Origin: Fragilaria crotonensis
Taxonomy: Eukaryota > Bacillariophyta > Fragilariophyceae > Fragilariales > Fragilariaceae
DNA length: 50,131 nt
Direction: 5' to 3'
Assembly (NCBI GenBank): GCA_022925895.1
Contig: JAKSYS010000470.1
Coordinates: 1 to 50,131, forward strand
This document shows positions 11,741 through 22,860 of this stretch, piece after piece (positions within the stretch are counted from its first letter, which is position 1; every line of letters starts with the position of its first letter). A model generated the notes under the pieces. That model ran no database searches. It saw nothing but the letters and a program-made list of their open reading frames with translations, and was not told the origin of the DNA. A program made the translations under genes and the position numbers.

Positions 11741-12992
11741 CGCAAGTGCTGCGAGTCGCAGAGTCATATTTGACGGTCGGCAGGAAAGCAGCAACGAAGG
11801 TTACGACCGAACCTGGAGACGGTGGATTGGGTACTGCCGTCACGTTGGGTACGAAGCTGACCCCTGCCTCACTCTGTTATCCGACAACGAGCGAGACCTC
11901 TTCCTCCGGTCATTCCTCGGCTTCTACAGAGAAGCCGAATGGGACGCAGGGGGGAGACCTAAGGGAGATCGTCGCGAGCCAGTGGTCGCGAGTACTCTGC
12001 GCAAAACCGCAAGCAACCTGGCTGCGGCGTTTCGGGGCAATATCGGGAGCAGCCCCCTGCACATCAAGGGATCCCCGAACATGCGACCTTTCGTCAGGGA
12101 CTGGCTTAAGGCCTGCGACAACACCGACCCACCGAAACGAAAGCAAAAAGCCGCGACACCCCAGCTCTTGCGGGCACTGTTTGAGCAATCAGCAGGGGCT
12201 GGAACGGAAGCAGGACGAGACACACGCGAAGCGGTCGTTGCCGAGATAGCGATCGCGGCTTACTTCTTCGCTATGCGGTCGTGTGAGATCACAGCGACGA
12301 CCACCCCAGGAAGAACCAAGATCATACGTCTCAAGTGCGTCGTATTCCGAGACGCGACGCATCGGGAGATCCCCCACTTGTCAAAACAAGAGCTCCCGAT
12401 GGCCCGCTGAGTAACGGTCACGTTCGAGAACCAGAAGAACGGGCTCAAGATGGACAGGCGCACCCAAGAGAGGACAGGGGACAGTGTCATGTGTCCCGTG
12501 CGGAGGCTGGCATCCCTAGTCCTGCGGGTACTGGACAGAATCCCGGGAGCGGAGCAGGAGACACCCATCGGGTCGATCCAGCAGACGACGGGAGGAACCC
12601 GGGTTATCACCAGCAGCGAACTTCGTTGGAGCCTACGATCAGCGTGTACCAAAGGAGGGGGATCGAGCACCTTCGGGTACAACGCGAGCGACATCGGGAC
12701 GAGGTCGATCAGATCTGGAGCCGCGATGGGACTCTTTCTGATGAACCAACCGGTGGCTAAGATCATGATCCTAGGAAGGTGGTCATCGGATGCCTTCCTG
12801 GATTACATCCGACCCCAGGTCCTGGAATGGACGAACCAACTGAGCGGAGACATGATCCACAACGATTCGTTCTTCGACGCTGCGGATTCCCGGAGAGCAA
12901 ACCCGACCGACCCACGTACGAGGACGAAGGCGGGAGCCCCACTAGCAAATGGATCGAGGAAGGTGGCAAACCGGATGCACCTGCACCACTGA
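11741..12992 (+). pseudogene. Tyrosine recombinase of first DIRS-type element, in-frame stop
   Basis: The N-terminal SAM-like half runs in the 11741-12410 frame (GYDRTWRRWIGYCRHVG...), reached by a frameshift from the RNase H frame near 11760-11800. The box A arginine lies in MRSCEIT (Arg codon 12276). A TGA at 12408-12410 interrupts the protein, and the same frame resumes at once and continues to 12992 with GTRSIRSGAAMGLFL (Arg codons 12702 and 12711) and GRWSSDAFLDYIRPQV (candidate nucleophile Tyr 12804-12806). The family inserts circular cDNA by site-specific recombination without target duplication. The stop is probably decay rather than recoding, given the other lesions. Confidence 0.8.
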
Positions 12993-13033
12993 CGGATGAA
13001 GAGCGATCTGAGTCAAAGAGAGATTCAATGGCG

Positions 13034-13238
13034 GGACCACCCAACATCCGGGGAGTTGGAGCTGAACTTACCGTCGAGGAATTCCCCTCGACCAAGCCAA
13101 ACATCAGCCTACCAACCTACTACACTAATAGGGCGAGACAACTACTCGCCGAGCCCGACAGAAAACGACTTGGGCAACCCAAACGGAAACAAGAGAGAAG
13201 AACAGACTGGTTTCGAAGTGGCGCAGCGAACAACTTCG
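13034..13238 (+). repeat. Split direct repeat B1
   Basis: A 205-bp block from GGACCACCCAAC to ACAACTTCG, identical by eye to 13622-13826. It starts about 40 bp after the tyrosine recombinase stop. About 235 bp of unique sequence, including a (CTA)n stretch and repeated TCGGCATTTC/T words, separates it from A2. Confidence 0.9.
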
Positions 13239-13473
13239 TTACATGGTCTGGGGTGAGAGCACAGTACTGTGTCTCCAGCTCTACTACTACTACTACCACA
13301 CTGGGAAGCGACAGTAGCACTATCGAGGGGGTACCAACGGTCCCACACTATCGGCATTTCGTGTCGGCACCCGGCCACGAAATTTCGTATCGGCATTTCA
13401 TATCGGCATGTCATATGCGGACATACGTGCCGGATACGGACACAACCACGATTCACCGTTGGATGCCGAATCG

Positions 13474-13605
13474 CACATCAACGTGAATTCGCCGAACCAG
13501 CAAGCTGGAGTGGGAAACTTTGCACACATCGAACCACTATCGTGAATCGACTGTGCCATCCCAACCACCCCAAAGCCAATAGCTTAGCTTCTAACTGTTT
13601 AATTT
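13474..13605 (+). repeat. Split direct repeat A2
   Basis: Second copy of the A repeat, placed between B1 and B2. Differences from A1 are scattered substitutions plus one 2-nt indel. In PAT/Ngaro-type elements the A2-B2 block is thought to help complete the circular cDNA before recombinase-mediated insertion. Confidence 0.85.
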
Positions 13606-13621
13606 CCCCAAGCCCACCCCT

Positions 13622-13826
13622 GGACCACCCAACATCCGGGGAGTTGGAGCTGAACTTACCGTCGAGGAATTCCCCTCGACCAAGCCAAACATCAGCCTAC
13701 CAACCTACTACACTAATAGGGCGAGACAACTACTCGCCGAGCCCGACAGAAAACGACTTGGGCAACCCAAACGGAAACAAGAGAGAAGAACAGACTGGTT
13801 TCGAAGTGGCGCAGCGAACAACTTCG
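13622..13826 (+). repeat. Split direct repeat B2 (right end of element)
   Basis: Identical to B1 over 205 bp. Sequence after 13826 no longer matches. Immediately outside is an 8-bp inverted repeat, GGGATGCC (13828-13835) and GGCATCCC (13850-13857). Confidence 0.9.
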
Positions 13827-15742
13827 CGGGATGCCGTGCTTTTCAAGTTGGCATCCCCTATCAAGTGTTTTAGTTTAGCACTTCTAACGGCTCCACACCT
13901 TCGCGTTTTCCTCACTTCTTTAGAGAGTACAAGTACCTTACATTTAACCGCAGACGACCTTGGGAATAATTTTGGAATTTGACTTTTGTCACCTTCATCT
14001 GCAAAGACGATGACCATGGACCTGGCGAGAAAATGAGGGCTGCAGTTGCCAAGGGAACGTTCTAGGTTTGGCAGGCCGAAGACGATCCAGACTATATGGA
14101 GCACGCGAGAAAAGTGGATTACCACACCCGCGCATACCGAGAATTCACTTGGTGGCGTGCTGAAGGATGGGAGAGTGAATATGAACGGCGAGCATCACCA
14201 CGCCCTGCCTCGCGCCGACCACCCCGTGGTCAATACACTAACTGATTACTCCGTTCGATACGCCTTCTCTGACACTGACATGTCATCGTCGATTCGGCTC
14301 CTACGCACTTCTACCCTCGTTCCCTCTCCTTCCATTCTCTTCTTGAACTGTGAATCCTTAGTCAGTCTTCTTCCCCCGGACAACCCCCTGAGACTGTAAC
14401 ATGTAGAGGGGTGGCCACTCAAATTGATCATGCCTTCCTAACTGTACTAACGGTTTACGATCCAATTCGTAGTGCAGTGATGGGCGCTGTTCCCATTCAG
14501 GTCTCAGGAGGCAGGAGGCGCGTTCGCGAAAAGTAGTCCTGTCTACGGGCTCGGGTTTCACGGCTCAAGATCATACAATTACCAAAGTCCAACCACAACA
14601 ACCAAGGCTCCTCTAGCTAGTAGAAGTTGCACACGAACAAGCACAGCTTCGACGAGGGCCACATTGCACTCGAGCCGTGTCCTCAACCGTGGAGGCATTC
14701 TTTGAGATGATTCCATGGCGCCGTGCCAGCGCGCATGTGGGACCCAGTCTCGGATGTTGATAGCGCTGACACGTGAGATTGGTACTCTAGCAAGACCTTC
14801 AACACTATGTCTATGCAAATGTGCAAGGACTTCCACTCCGACATGACCTTTTCTGATGAAAGACATGGATATTGTCCATCATGGCGGTCACAGTCGATTC
14901 GAATAAGTTGCCACGACTACAAAATGCTCGAACAACGAGCAAAACCCGGAGCATTAACATGAGAGTGGTATATTGACTTCAAGAGATAAAGGATACGCAT
15001 CGCTACACTCTTAGGACGATTTCGTATGGACCGCAAAAATTTACGACTAAGCATTTATCGAAGGTTGTACACTTCTATCCATGATTGTTTCTGTTGTTCG
15101 TTCACTTTTGGGTGAAATCGCTAACGGTAGAGCATTCTAAACATACATGCGGACAGCGTGCGAGATCCAGACGTGTCATGGCCAAAGCGCACGGTGCCGT
15201 ATAGCATGGATGTATGAGTCTGTGCGTGAAATGCACATGTTCCAAAGCGACGCAGGCGCCATGGCACTGAATGCTCGCCAGATCCGACGTATGTTGATGA
15301 CTCGAGATGACTATCCCAAGGAGATAACCGGCCCTGAATTCCGCGAAATCAAGAGATGTACATAACGAGAAATGGTGAGAGCAAGTCAGTACAATTTTGT
15401 CTGCCAAACACCCGTGATTGTTCCAATTTCCTCGTCCCACACCATTTTGGTATTGGGACTCGATATCGTGCCATATATGCCAGGATGAGGTTGATGAAGA
15501 CCTATGAGGGCAACGGCCAAGGTGCTAGCGATTTCTTGTAGCTCGGACTGAACGGACCAGGATATGTGTGTGTCATGTATTTCCCGGTTAGCTGGCCAAG
15601 CGTGTTTTTGGTATGTGATGGGGGCACGGAGTGTTTCGATTTCCACTTCAACAACAACAATATAGATATATACTTCTTACCGGATGTTCTCTTTAGATTC
15701 CAAACTGCTGTTTTCTCTGTTATTCTTGCGCACCTTACTGAC
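13827..15742. other. Region without a recognisable gene
   Basis: About 1.9 kb between the retroelement and DPH3. Only short frames are present on either strand, none with convincing composition or motifs. No repeats beyond the small inverted repeat at 13828-13857 were noticed. Confidence 0.5.
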
Positions 15743-16015
15743 TCATTTAACCGACAATCCTTCCAAGTTGGATTCCAAATCTGTGAGTGGTTGTTGTGAT
15801 TGATCATCGTCCGGCGGCAAATCTGGCAAATCTTCTTCGTCGTAAATCACCATGATGCGCAACGTGCAAGAGGGACATTTGGCAATGTCTTCACCATCCC
15901 ATAGCTCTTCAAGGGTGATGCGAAACTTGTCGCCACAAGGACATGGATAGGTATAGACCTGCTCCTTTGGATCGTAGTCCATGTCTTCAATCTCTATTTC
16001 TTCATAAATCGACAT
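15743..16015 (-). CDS. DPH3: Diphthamide biosynthesis protein 3 (CSL zinc finger)
   Basis: A 90-residue single-exon protein starting MSIYEEIEIEDMDYD. The CSL zinc-binding signature is complete: CPCGDKF (Cys at about residues 24 and 26) and CPSCTLRI (Cys at about 46 and 49), with the acidic EDMDYD and the GEDIAKCPSC context typical of DPH3/Kti11. The family is an electron donor to the radical SAM DPH1-DPH2 enzyme in the first step of diphthamide formation on elongation factor 2, and also serves Elongator-dependent tRNA modification with Kti13. The length agrees with the family (about 80-90). The acidic tail (DEEDLPDLPPDDDQSQ) is slightly extended. There are no close neighbours: repeats lie to both sides. 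Confidence 0.95.
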   Translation of the reverse strand: MSIYEEIEIEDMDYDPKEQVYTYPCPCGDKFRITLEELWDGEDIAKCPSCTLRIMVIYDEEDLPDLPPDDDQSQQPLTDLESNLEGLSVK

Positions 16016-16830
16016 TGGAATGACGATGCTGAGAACTGGTCCTTAGCTGTAATGCTGGCGGGTTGGATCGCCGCCGCTGCGAACCTCGAGTTGAGGAACA
16101 GCACTCAGAAGAGGATTAATTGTTATTTGTCAGTGACGGAGTGAGTGGTGGGCGACCCGCCGCTGGGGGTTGGTGATTTTGGTGAAACCTTGTTATACAT
16201 ATATGAATACCGTCCGAATATATCGTTTATCATATGGTTAGTACTGTAGCTATTTGTACTACAGTATACAGTATGTATGTGATCCGTGAGAATACAACCA
16301 GTACTGTACAAGTTGTACACGACGAGAGCTGGTGTTGTAGGTCTGTATACACTTATACAGTACAATACCCTTGTACTGTTCATATCATACCAGGGCAGCA
16401 CTGTGTATACCGGTACTTTGACCTCTGACTACCCTGGTACCACGGTACTCGTAGCAGGTAGAGTACGAGTCCTTGTATGATACAACTACAGGTAGATGTA
16501 ACATCGAACAGAGCACGAATCTGATACAACATGGAGATTCGGAGAGAGTTGAAAGGTGCAAGTTTCAGCAGTTATCGTAGTTATCGTATGGTTCTGAGTT
16601 CTGAGTGTGATGCATCGAATGTGTGGTGGGACGGTGGGACTTAGGGTTCAGGTCCATAACCTAATTCTGGTTTGGGGTTATGCAAATTATCATGCATTTA
16701 ATTGCGGTGGCAGTAAGGCAACATGAAGTTTGAACGATGCCAGTATCCATACCATATGTACCAGATACTTGTAGTCTGAAATAGTCAGCATAGAGTACAA
16801 GTACTGTAGGTCTGTAGTGGGCGGTTGGCA
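16016..16830. other. Upstream region of DPH3; GTAC/TACAGT-rich low-complexity DNA
   Basis: No gene seen. From about 16200 to 16500 and again at 16740-16810 the sequence is dense in words such as TACTGTAC, TACAGTA, GTATAC and GGTACC, many self-complementary, giving several overlapping weak palindromes. Similar words appear in the copia LTR and near 47220-47420, so this may be remnant LTR-type or promoter-like sequence. No clear TATA box could be assigned to DPH3. Confidence 0.4.
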
Positions 16831-16876
16831 TGGTACGTTGGGGAGTCGGGAGCTGGAGACCGGCGGCCTTGCCGTT

Positions 16877-19630
16877 TCAGGCCCAGGCGACGTGGGCCGT
16901 TGATGCGTTCACACGCAGCTGGCCGGGGTTCTCCTTCGCGGTCCAAGCGCAAGCCGAAACCCGGCGAGTCAGGACAGTACCACTATCAGGATGACAGACC
17001 AAACCCCCTCTGCTGACGAGTGAAATGGCGGCCTTGGCGTTGCCCACATAAGTTGCCGGCGTCTTCGACCAAGCTGAGACGGGAGGTAGACGGATGACGT
17101 GAGAGACATAGACATCCCGAGCTCCGGTGCGCCTCTCAGGCAGAGCAGGCCAATCGTAACCGGGGTAACGCAAAGACGCCAGAGCCCTCAAGGACGGTAT
17201 ATACCAGTCGGCCTGGATGTAGAGGGCCGAAGAGCCCGGAGGCCTGTATATGTTGCCAGACCGGGTTCTTCCCAACAAGTCGGCTCGGAGCCCCGGAGCC
17301 GACACTGCCTTCAGACTAACCGACTCTTCACTCCCACACAGAGATGACAAACAATCTCCTCCCAAGGCTACGGCGTCAACACCGGCAAGGTACGCCGAGG
17401 CTGCGAAGGAATCCCTCGCGCGGTCGCTCTGGAACTCCAACCTATGGAGAGCGTAGGCTAACCCCCAGTCCCCGAAGTGCCAAGTCTTAATTGGGTGGTC
17501 GGAGTAGAGGCGAGTGAGCCCGAACACCGAAACAGCCGAGAGGAGTGCTACGCCGCTCGAGACGAGCGACGGGCCCAGCGAGGATATCCAGGTGAGCAAG
17601 CCGCTGGCAACGGCTATGCCCAGGGCGATCGAAAGTAAAGACAGGGGGAGGCACGTGAAGAGCACTACGTTGAACGAAACTTCCCGGCTAACCAGGACAG
17701 CCGCACCCGATGAGCCTCCGAAGCGCGGGGCGGTCGATACGGCCCACCGACCTCCGCCGGACCTGAAGGCTCGTGGTGGCTTCCAGGTCGGAGGGACGGT
17801 GGGAGGAGCGCTCGACCTCAAATCGCCTAGAATGGCGGCGTGGTCGAGATCCAAAGCAGCCGTGCCGTGGTAGAACTGGTCCAAGAACGCTAAATCGTCG
17901 ACTCTCCTGTCCGACACTCCGCTTAATAGCTCGCTCGTCGAGTGGTGGCTTCCAGGTCGGAGGGACGGTGGGAGGAGCGCTCGACCTCAAATCGCCTAGA
18001 ATGGCGGCGTGGTCGAGATCCAAAGCAGCCGTGCCGTGGTAGAACTGGTCCAAGAACCCTAAATCGTCGCATCTGCTGTCCGACAATTCGGTTGCGGATT
18101 GAGAAGCCTCCCCTACATCCGACGACGCGCGTGATAGCTCGCTGGTCGACTGAAGAGGCGCACTCGAACGCGGCACGTCCGGGGCGGCGCTGACCCACCA
18201 ACTAGCGGGCGTAGGGGATGGGAGGCCGGCTCGGGTGGAGAACGAGTACTTCCTAGGAGGCCTTACACAGACTAAAAGCGGGAACCCGGGCATTTCTGGC
18301 CGTGGACTGATATAAGACTCTTTTCTGTCAAGAGCGTGCTTCAGCCTGCCGGCAACGGCCTCCACACTGGCTTCGTTAGCCGCTACAGCGAGGAAATACC
18401 TGCCGAGATGCCATCTGGCGTCTCGGGTAGTCAAGTCCGAGGAGAGCGCCGCGGCAAGAAGATTCGGAAACACGGCGTGTGAAGGGAAGGAGTCGCCTTC
18501 TGACAAAGTGTCGCCTTCCGCGTTCAGTAGCAGTGCATTGAGAGTGTAGCGCTGTAGGTCATCATCGCTCCGGAGTTTAGGGGCACGGGCGGCTAAGCCG
18601 GCAGCAACGGCCGCATCGAGCAAGGCACCGTTATCCTCGGTGCGCTTTATGAGAGCGCCGGCCGGCGATGATAGCTGCCTAGCTTTGCTAACGGCGCTCC
18701 TGCTGTAACCCAGAACCATGACATCTTCTGCAACGGCCAGGTACGCTGCGTCAACGTTGTCGATGTCCCTACAATTATAGCACTGCTCAATGATGGCACG
18801 ACTCGAGCTGTCCGAGAGCAGTACATCGCGCCGCCCCTCCCTTGCGGCGTCTACGGGAATCGCGGGAATCGCGTTACGGACTACCTCAAGGATTTTACCT
18901 AGGTATATCAGAGCTGCCGCGCTGCCCCCCCTACCATCGGCGTAAGAACCGACGTGGTTTATGAACTCCAAGTCCAAAGCGGCCGAAGGTTCAAGACCAG
19001 AGCCAGGAGTAGGCGCGCGAAGTAGTCTGGACAATTCCCCGACCAGGAAAGCAGCACGTAGCTTGCTTAACCGGGAGTCGTCCGAACGAACTCTAGCTAT
19101 AGCGCAATCACGAGACTTGGCGTTCCAGTTGTCGGGACCGCACCATTTGAAAACGTCGTCATCTACGCCTGCGAGCATTAGGACCTCCCTCAACGTATGG
19201 TCTGGCCTCGTTGCGTCAGCATACCAGTCCTTTGTGACGGCTTTGCGAGCTAAGACGAGAAGATCCCGGCAGAGTTTACTCCTATCGGGATCGGGTTGCG
19301 TATCGGGATCGGGTTGCCGAGCGAGCTGCGGATCGGCGCGCTGCCCGCGAGTAGAGAAGACGCTCGGCAAAGACCTCAGCATCTCAGACACCAGAAACAG
19401 CGGTGTCTCACAGCGCGAAGCGAACGTCGAGGAGCACAGGAAGGCCCGTTATACCTCCTCAGCAAGCAGGTCTAAGTCAAAGTTCAGCCTCGCTGTAGCG
19501 AATCTAACCTTCGAATTCGCCGAAGGGTCTACCGGTAGAGGTGTCAAGGCAGAGGGTAACGTGAAGCGATGGTCGCGGAGCACTGGGGGGGCACAATCAG
19601 CTACTACCTGGTACTGTACCTCTGCTTACC
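16877..19630 (-). pseudogene. Long decayed reading frame in a GC-rich island, unrecognised (possible viral/foreign origin)
   Basis: One minus-strand coding-like frame can be followed from about 19630 to a stop at 16877. It is interrupted by a TAA at 19449-19451 and by a 169-bp tandem duplication (17773-18110) that shifts the frame. The upstream part (19382-18000) is a helical, Ala/Leu/Arg/Asp-rich protein with no motif I recognise. The downstream part has a hydrophobic pair at about 17600-17500 (FTCLPLSLLSIALGIAVASG and the next segment) that could be two membrane spans or a buried core. The island is sharply GC-rich against AT-rich flanks and lacks transposon enzymes. The composition and absence of introns would suit an inserted RNA-virus capsid-type or other foreign gene, but that is speculation; no polymerase motif was found. 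Confidence 0.45.
17773..18060 (-). repeat. 169-bp tandem duplication inside the GC-rich reading frame
   Basis: The block starting GTGGTGGCTTCCAGG occurs at 17773 and again at 17942, nearly identical for about 120 bp and then diverging with recognisable similarity (ATAGCTCGCT near the end of each). The offset of 169 is not a multiple of 3, so the peptide DQFYHGTAALDLDHAAILGD is read twice but in different frames, truncating the downstream half. Confidence 0.85.
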
Positions 19631-19640
19631 TTGCCGGTTC

Positions 19641-20297
19641 CACTTTTTTTGCACACTCGTTTGTTTTATGTCATTTCTATGTTCTGATTGAAGTAATGCA
19701 CAAGCAAGTCGTATTGCACGTATATCTAACTACCGGTACTCTGTATGGCCTTTTGTCAGCAAATCTTTTTATTCACAATTTTTCTGTGTATTCATTTCTG
19801 TTAAACGTATTAATTACATGTTCCCCTGTAACATCTAGTACACTAGCCATGTAATCACATGGTATTCAATTTTTTAATATATACAATATTGATAATTTTT
19901 TTTACTCGTTCAAAAAAAATGTGTTCGTTGCACATTTTATTTGTACGACAACGTACATTTGCCGCGTATTAATGTTACATAAAAATGTACAGTATTCTTC
20001 TACGATGGCAGCACTCCGCGTACCTATAAGCGTACAGGTCAAGTTGGATACTGTCGCACAGCAGACACTACACCGGTAGCTACTACTCCAGAGTCCAGAG
20101 TACTGTATATGATTCGACTGCATCCCTAATTTCCGTTTCTAACACACTGCCGTCATCGCGTTGAAAAGGTCATCGGCATCCCGCAGACACCGTTGAACCA
20201 CGTACGAGTAATGGCAGAGTGTTGGTTTGTTGAGAATGAGGAAGATGTTTTGTCTGCGTGATGAACACATCTATCTAGCCACTAGGCTACTTGAAGT
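19641..20297. other. AT-rich intergenic region
   Basis: No convincing frame on either strand. It marks an abrupt drop in GC from the island on the left. It contains runs of T and A (for example 19880-19920) and several TGTAC/GTACA words. Confidence 0.5.
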
Positions 20298-20498
20298 TTG
20301 TCTACCGTATGCTCTGGTCGGGCGATCAAAGTCCTTACCTCATACTTTGTATTCAACTATCAGAGTATGCAAGTGATTCAGCGGGACGACCCTTCGTCCA
20401 CTCTTTTTGGCTCTAGCCTTTATCTTCGAACCGTACATCCAAGGCCTATCGCTAGCGAAGCCATCAAGCAGTTTCTTTTTCCTTTCCTTCGTTCTGCC

Positions 20499-22842
20499 AT
20501 GTCCGATGTCGACTCCGTCCTCGATTCCTTAATGGATGATGCCACAGGCGTTTCCTTCGTTGTGGTCGAGGGCTCTGCGCGGGCTGCTCGCCCACCCTCA
20601 CCGCCTCGGGCGGTTCGTATTATGGGGGTTGGTAGAAGCGGGATGCAAGGTACGACATCAAGTGCTGTTAGTGGAAAGATTTATCCTGTTGTTCGTGTGA
20701 CTGGTTCCGATCGTTCAATTTGTTTCGGTCTTGTCGGTAAGGGGGTGGTGCGTTTTGCATGAAACGTAATTGTACTTTTAGTTCCCACGGGGACGCAAAG
20801 ACTGCGTTTCAAGGAACAGAAGCGACGTGCTTCTTCATCTGTCGAGGTGGAGAAGTGAGTACTATCATCTACGCACAACCCAACATCGATGAGCGTCGAG
20901 TTCCTTTGAAAATCAAAGAAGAATGGCAAACCCAGCAGCGAACCCTAGCCGAATGGAGGATGGCGTTCAGGGCCGTCGAAAATGTAGATGATGTAGACGC
21001 TTCGACAGATGAAATCAAAAAGGAAGTCACGTTCTTGGAGGATACCTCGAATTTTAGAACACCATCTAGAAAGCGGAAGGAAGCGTCATCGGATGGTGAA
21101 GGAGAAGCTTTGGGAAACCTTGATTTTGTTGGACACGTAAGAGCCCTCCCTGAAGACCTCACTGCGGAACTGGAGGATGTTATCACGAACACCATGGCAA
21201 AAGGGTTGCTTACGCGCATTGTTGCCCGACTCGAGTCGAGCATGGTAAATCAAGGAGCGGCGTTGGAAACAGTTGCTGAGATGACCTACAAGAGATTTTT
21301 GGTCAACGAACAAGACTTGCGAGCAGTTTCAGGCGCCGTTCAATACATCCAAACGTCCGTGGGACAACCAGTTGAATTGGACACCAGGTTTGAGGCACCA
21401 ACACTATGGAGTGCTACGTCGTTCGTATCCGAAGAACTTGTAAGAGTTGCGAATGGATTGTCGAGTCTGGAAGGAGCGTTGGAACCCATGCAGAAGGACC
21501 TCAGTGTGATCAACGGAAAGTTCAGTCAGTTTGTCAAGATGGGACAAGTAGTAGATAAAATGCTGAAAGTTATCGTGATGATGTCCGGTAAGGTGAAGGA
21601 AGCATCGAGCGAAATCATTGGGCTGAAAGTCAAGATTGAGTCCATGGAGTCGGAATTAAGCACCTCTCGAAATTCGAGTCGCGATAAGAGACCTAATATC
21701 TCGGGCTCCAGCAAAGTCGAAATGGATGAGCTTATGGATATGTTTGGGACCAGTCATGTTGCGGGGGGGAGCGTCGGGACGGTGGTCACCCCAGAGAACT
21801 AAAGTTCGACTCATTCACTCGTCAGTTGAAGCAGTTGAGCGACGATATCGGGGTTCTCAAGGCAGTGTCGGAGGATAAGTCTGTGAAGTTTGCTGGCTTG
21901 GGTTGGAGGACGATCCTGGACTGTCAGCTCTGGATCAAGAGCAACTTTCCAAGCAACCGATACGGGCTTATCATGGACCCATTGCTGATGTTGGATCGAG
22001 TGTTCGGGTCCGACGACGTGGAAGCCGACAGCCAGTTCAAAACATTGGAGTCGAGAGTCAAATTGAAGATTGCAACAGGGGCAGAAGCGGCCGCAATCAA
22101 GGCTTTGTACTTCAAGCGGCCTCGTTTGTTTCACTCGGGACAAGTATCGATGGCAACGGATCGTCACAAGTCCAAGCTTAACAAACTTCCGGATCATAAA
22201 GTTTGGAAAGCTGGGGGAGAAGGCGTTCACAATCATATTGTGATGCGGTTGAATCTCCTGCACTTGACCATTTCGCAGGACATCGGACACGTTCTTGGAC
22301 ATGACCCAAAAGGACAGTTGTTGGCGACCATGTGTTTAAACGCGACCGTCACTTTTCTGACCCAAATGCTCGCATTCGTGGACTCCATTTATGACAAGTT
22401 GGTGATGGCGTCAAAATTCACGGCCGAACAGGGATGGTCCCTCACGATGAAGATTCTGGACAGAATTTGTGAAGATTTGTATGCTCCCAAGGAAGGAGTG
22501 GTGGTCGCAATGAACGTAGAAGATCCAAGTTCTATTTGTGCGCATGTGCTGTGGTCCTGCTTCAGGACCCACGACATCATGGCAACGTACATGGATGTGA
22601 ACTTTGAAAACCACCCGGCAATCTCTGCAGAATATGTTAAATTTCTTGCGACAAACTCTGGTTTCGAGAAGGTCGAACGACTCGAGACGACAGTTGCCAG
22701 TTTTAAATCACTGGTAGACAAGGCGTCATCGGACGCCGCAAAAGCCAAGTCGGTGGCTGATGGCTCGGCAAGCGCGGCGTCGTCGGCGACAAAGGCGCTG
22801 GCGGAGTTAGTTAAACGAGTCGGAAAGTTGGAAAATAAGTGA
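20499..22842 (+). pseudogene. gag-like ORF(s) of second DIRS-type element
   Basis: ATG 20499 opens a short frame (MSDVDSVLDSLMDDATG...) that stops at 20762, overlapping by ATGA the next frame (20759-21802). Translation flows from GLVGKGVVRF into MKRNCTFSSHG, suggesting a shift in one original gene. The second part has long amphipathic helices (LSSLEGALEPMQKDLSVING) likely to form coiled coils. Near 21790 coding moves to another frame (FDSFTRQLKQLSDDIG) and continues to 22842 with a globular segment and a heptad-rich Ala/Ser/Lys C terminus (AELVKRVGKLENK). No zinc knuckle. Position before RT supports a structural role. Confidence 0.6.
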
Positions 22843-22860
22843 CATGGTGGCAGAGAACAC

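Larger units (their letters stand above)
6489..13826 (+). mobile_element. DIRS-order retroelement with split direct repeats (PAT/Ngaro type)
   Basis: Plus-strand order: repeat A1, gag-like ORF, RT, RNase H, tyrosine recombinase, repeat B1, spacer, repeat A2, repeat B2. There is no DDE integrase and no LTR; the integrating enzyme is a tyrosine recombinase, which defines the DIRS order. A1 matches A2 and B1 matches B2, the arrangement known for PAT/Ngaro-like elements. The left edge is disrupted: the copia element ends at 6490, inside the A1 match. The coding region is markedly GC-rich relative to flanks and has several frameshifts and one in-frame stop, so this copy is dead. The right edge is taken as the end of B2. 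Confidence 0.85.

Noticed and set aside
13828-13857. 8-bp inverted repeat right after B2 as the element's recombination site
   Set aside because: It lies outside the repeated block and is short; no second copy was found at the other end, which is hidden by the copia insertion.
14579-15646. Several short frames between 14 and 15.7 kb
   Set aside because: None has recognisable motifs, consistent composition or a companion frame; lengths are as expected by chance.
18961-19854. 297-codon plus-strand frame opposite the GC-rich island
   Set aside because: Antisense shadow of the minus-strand frame; Ser/Arg-rich and running into AT-rich DNA with no coherent character.
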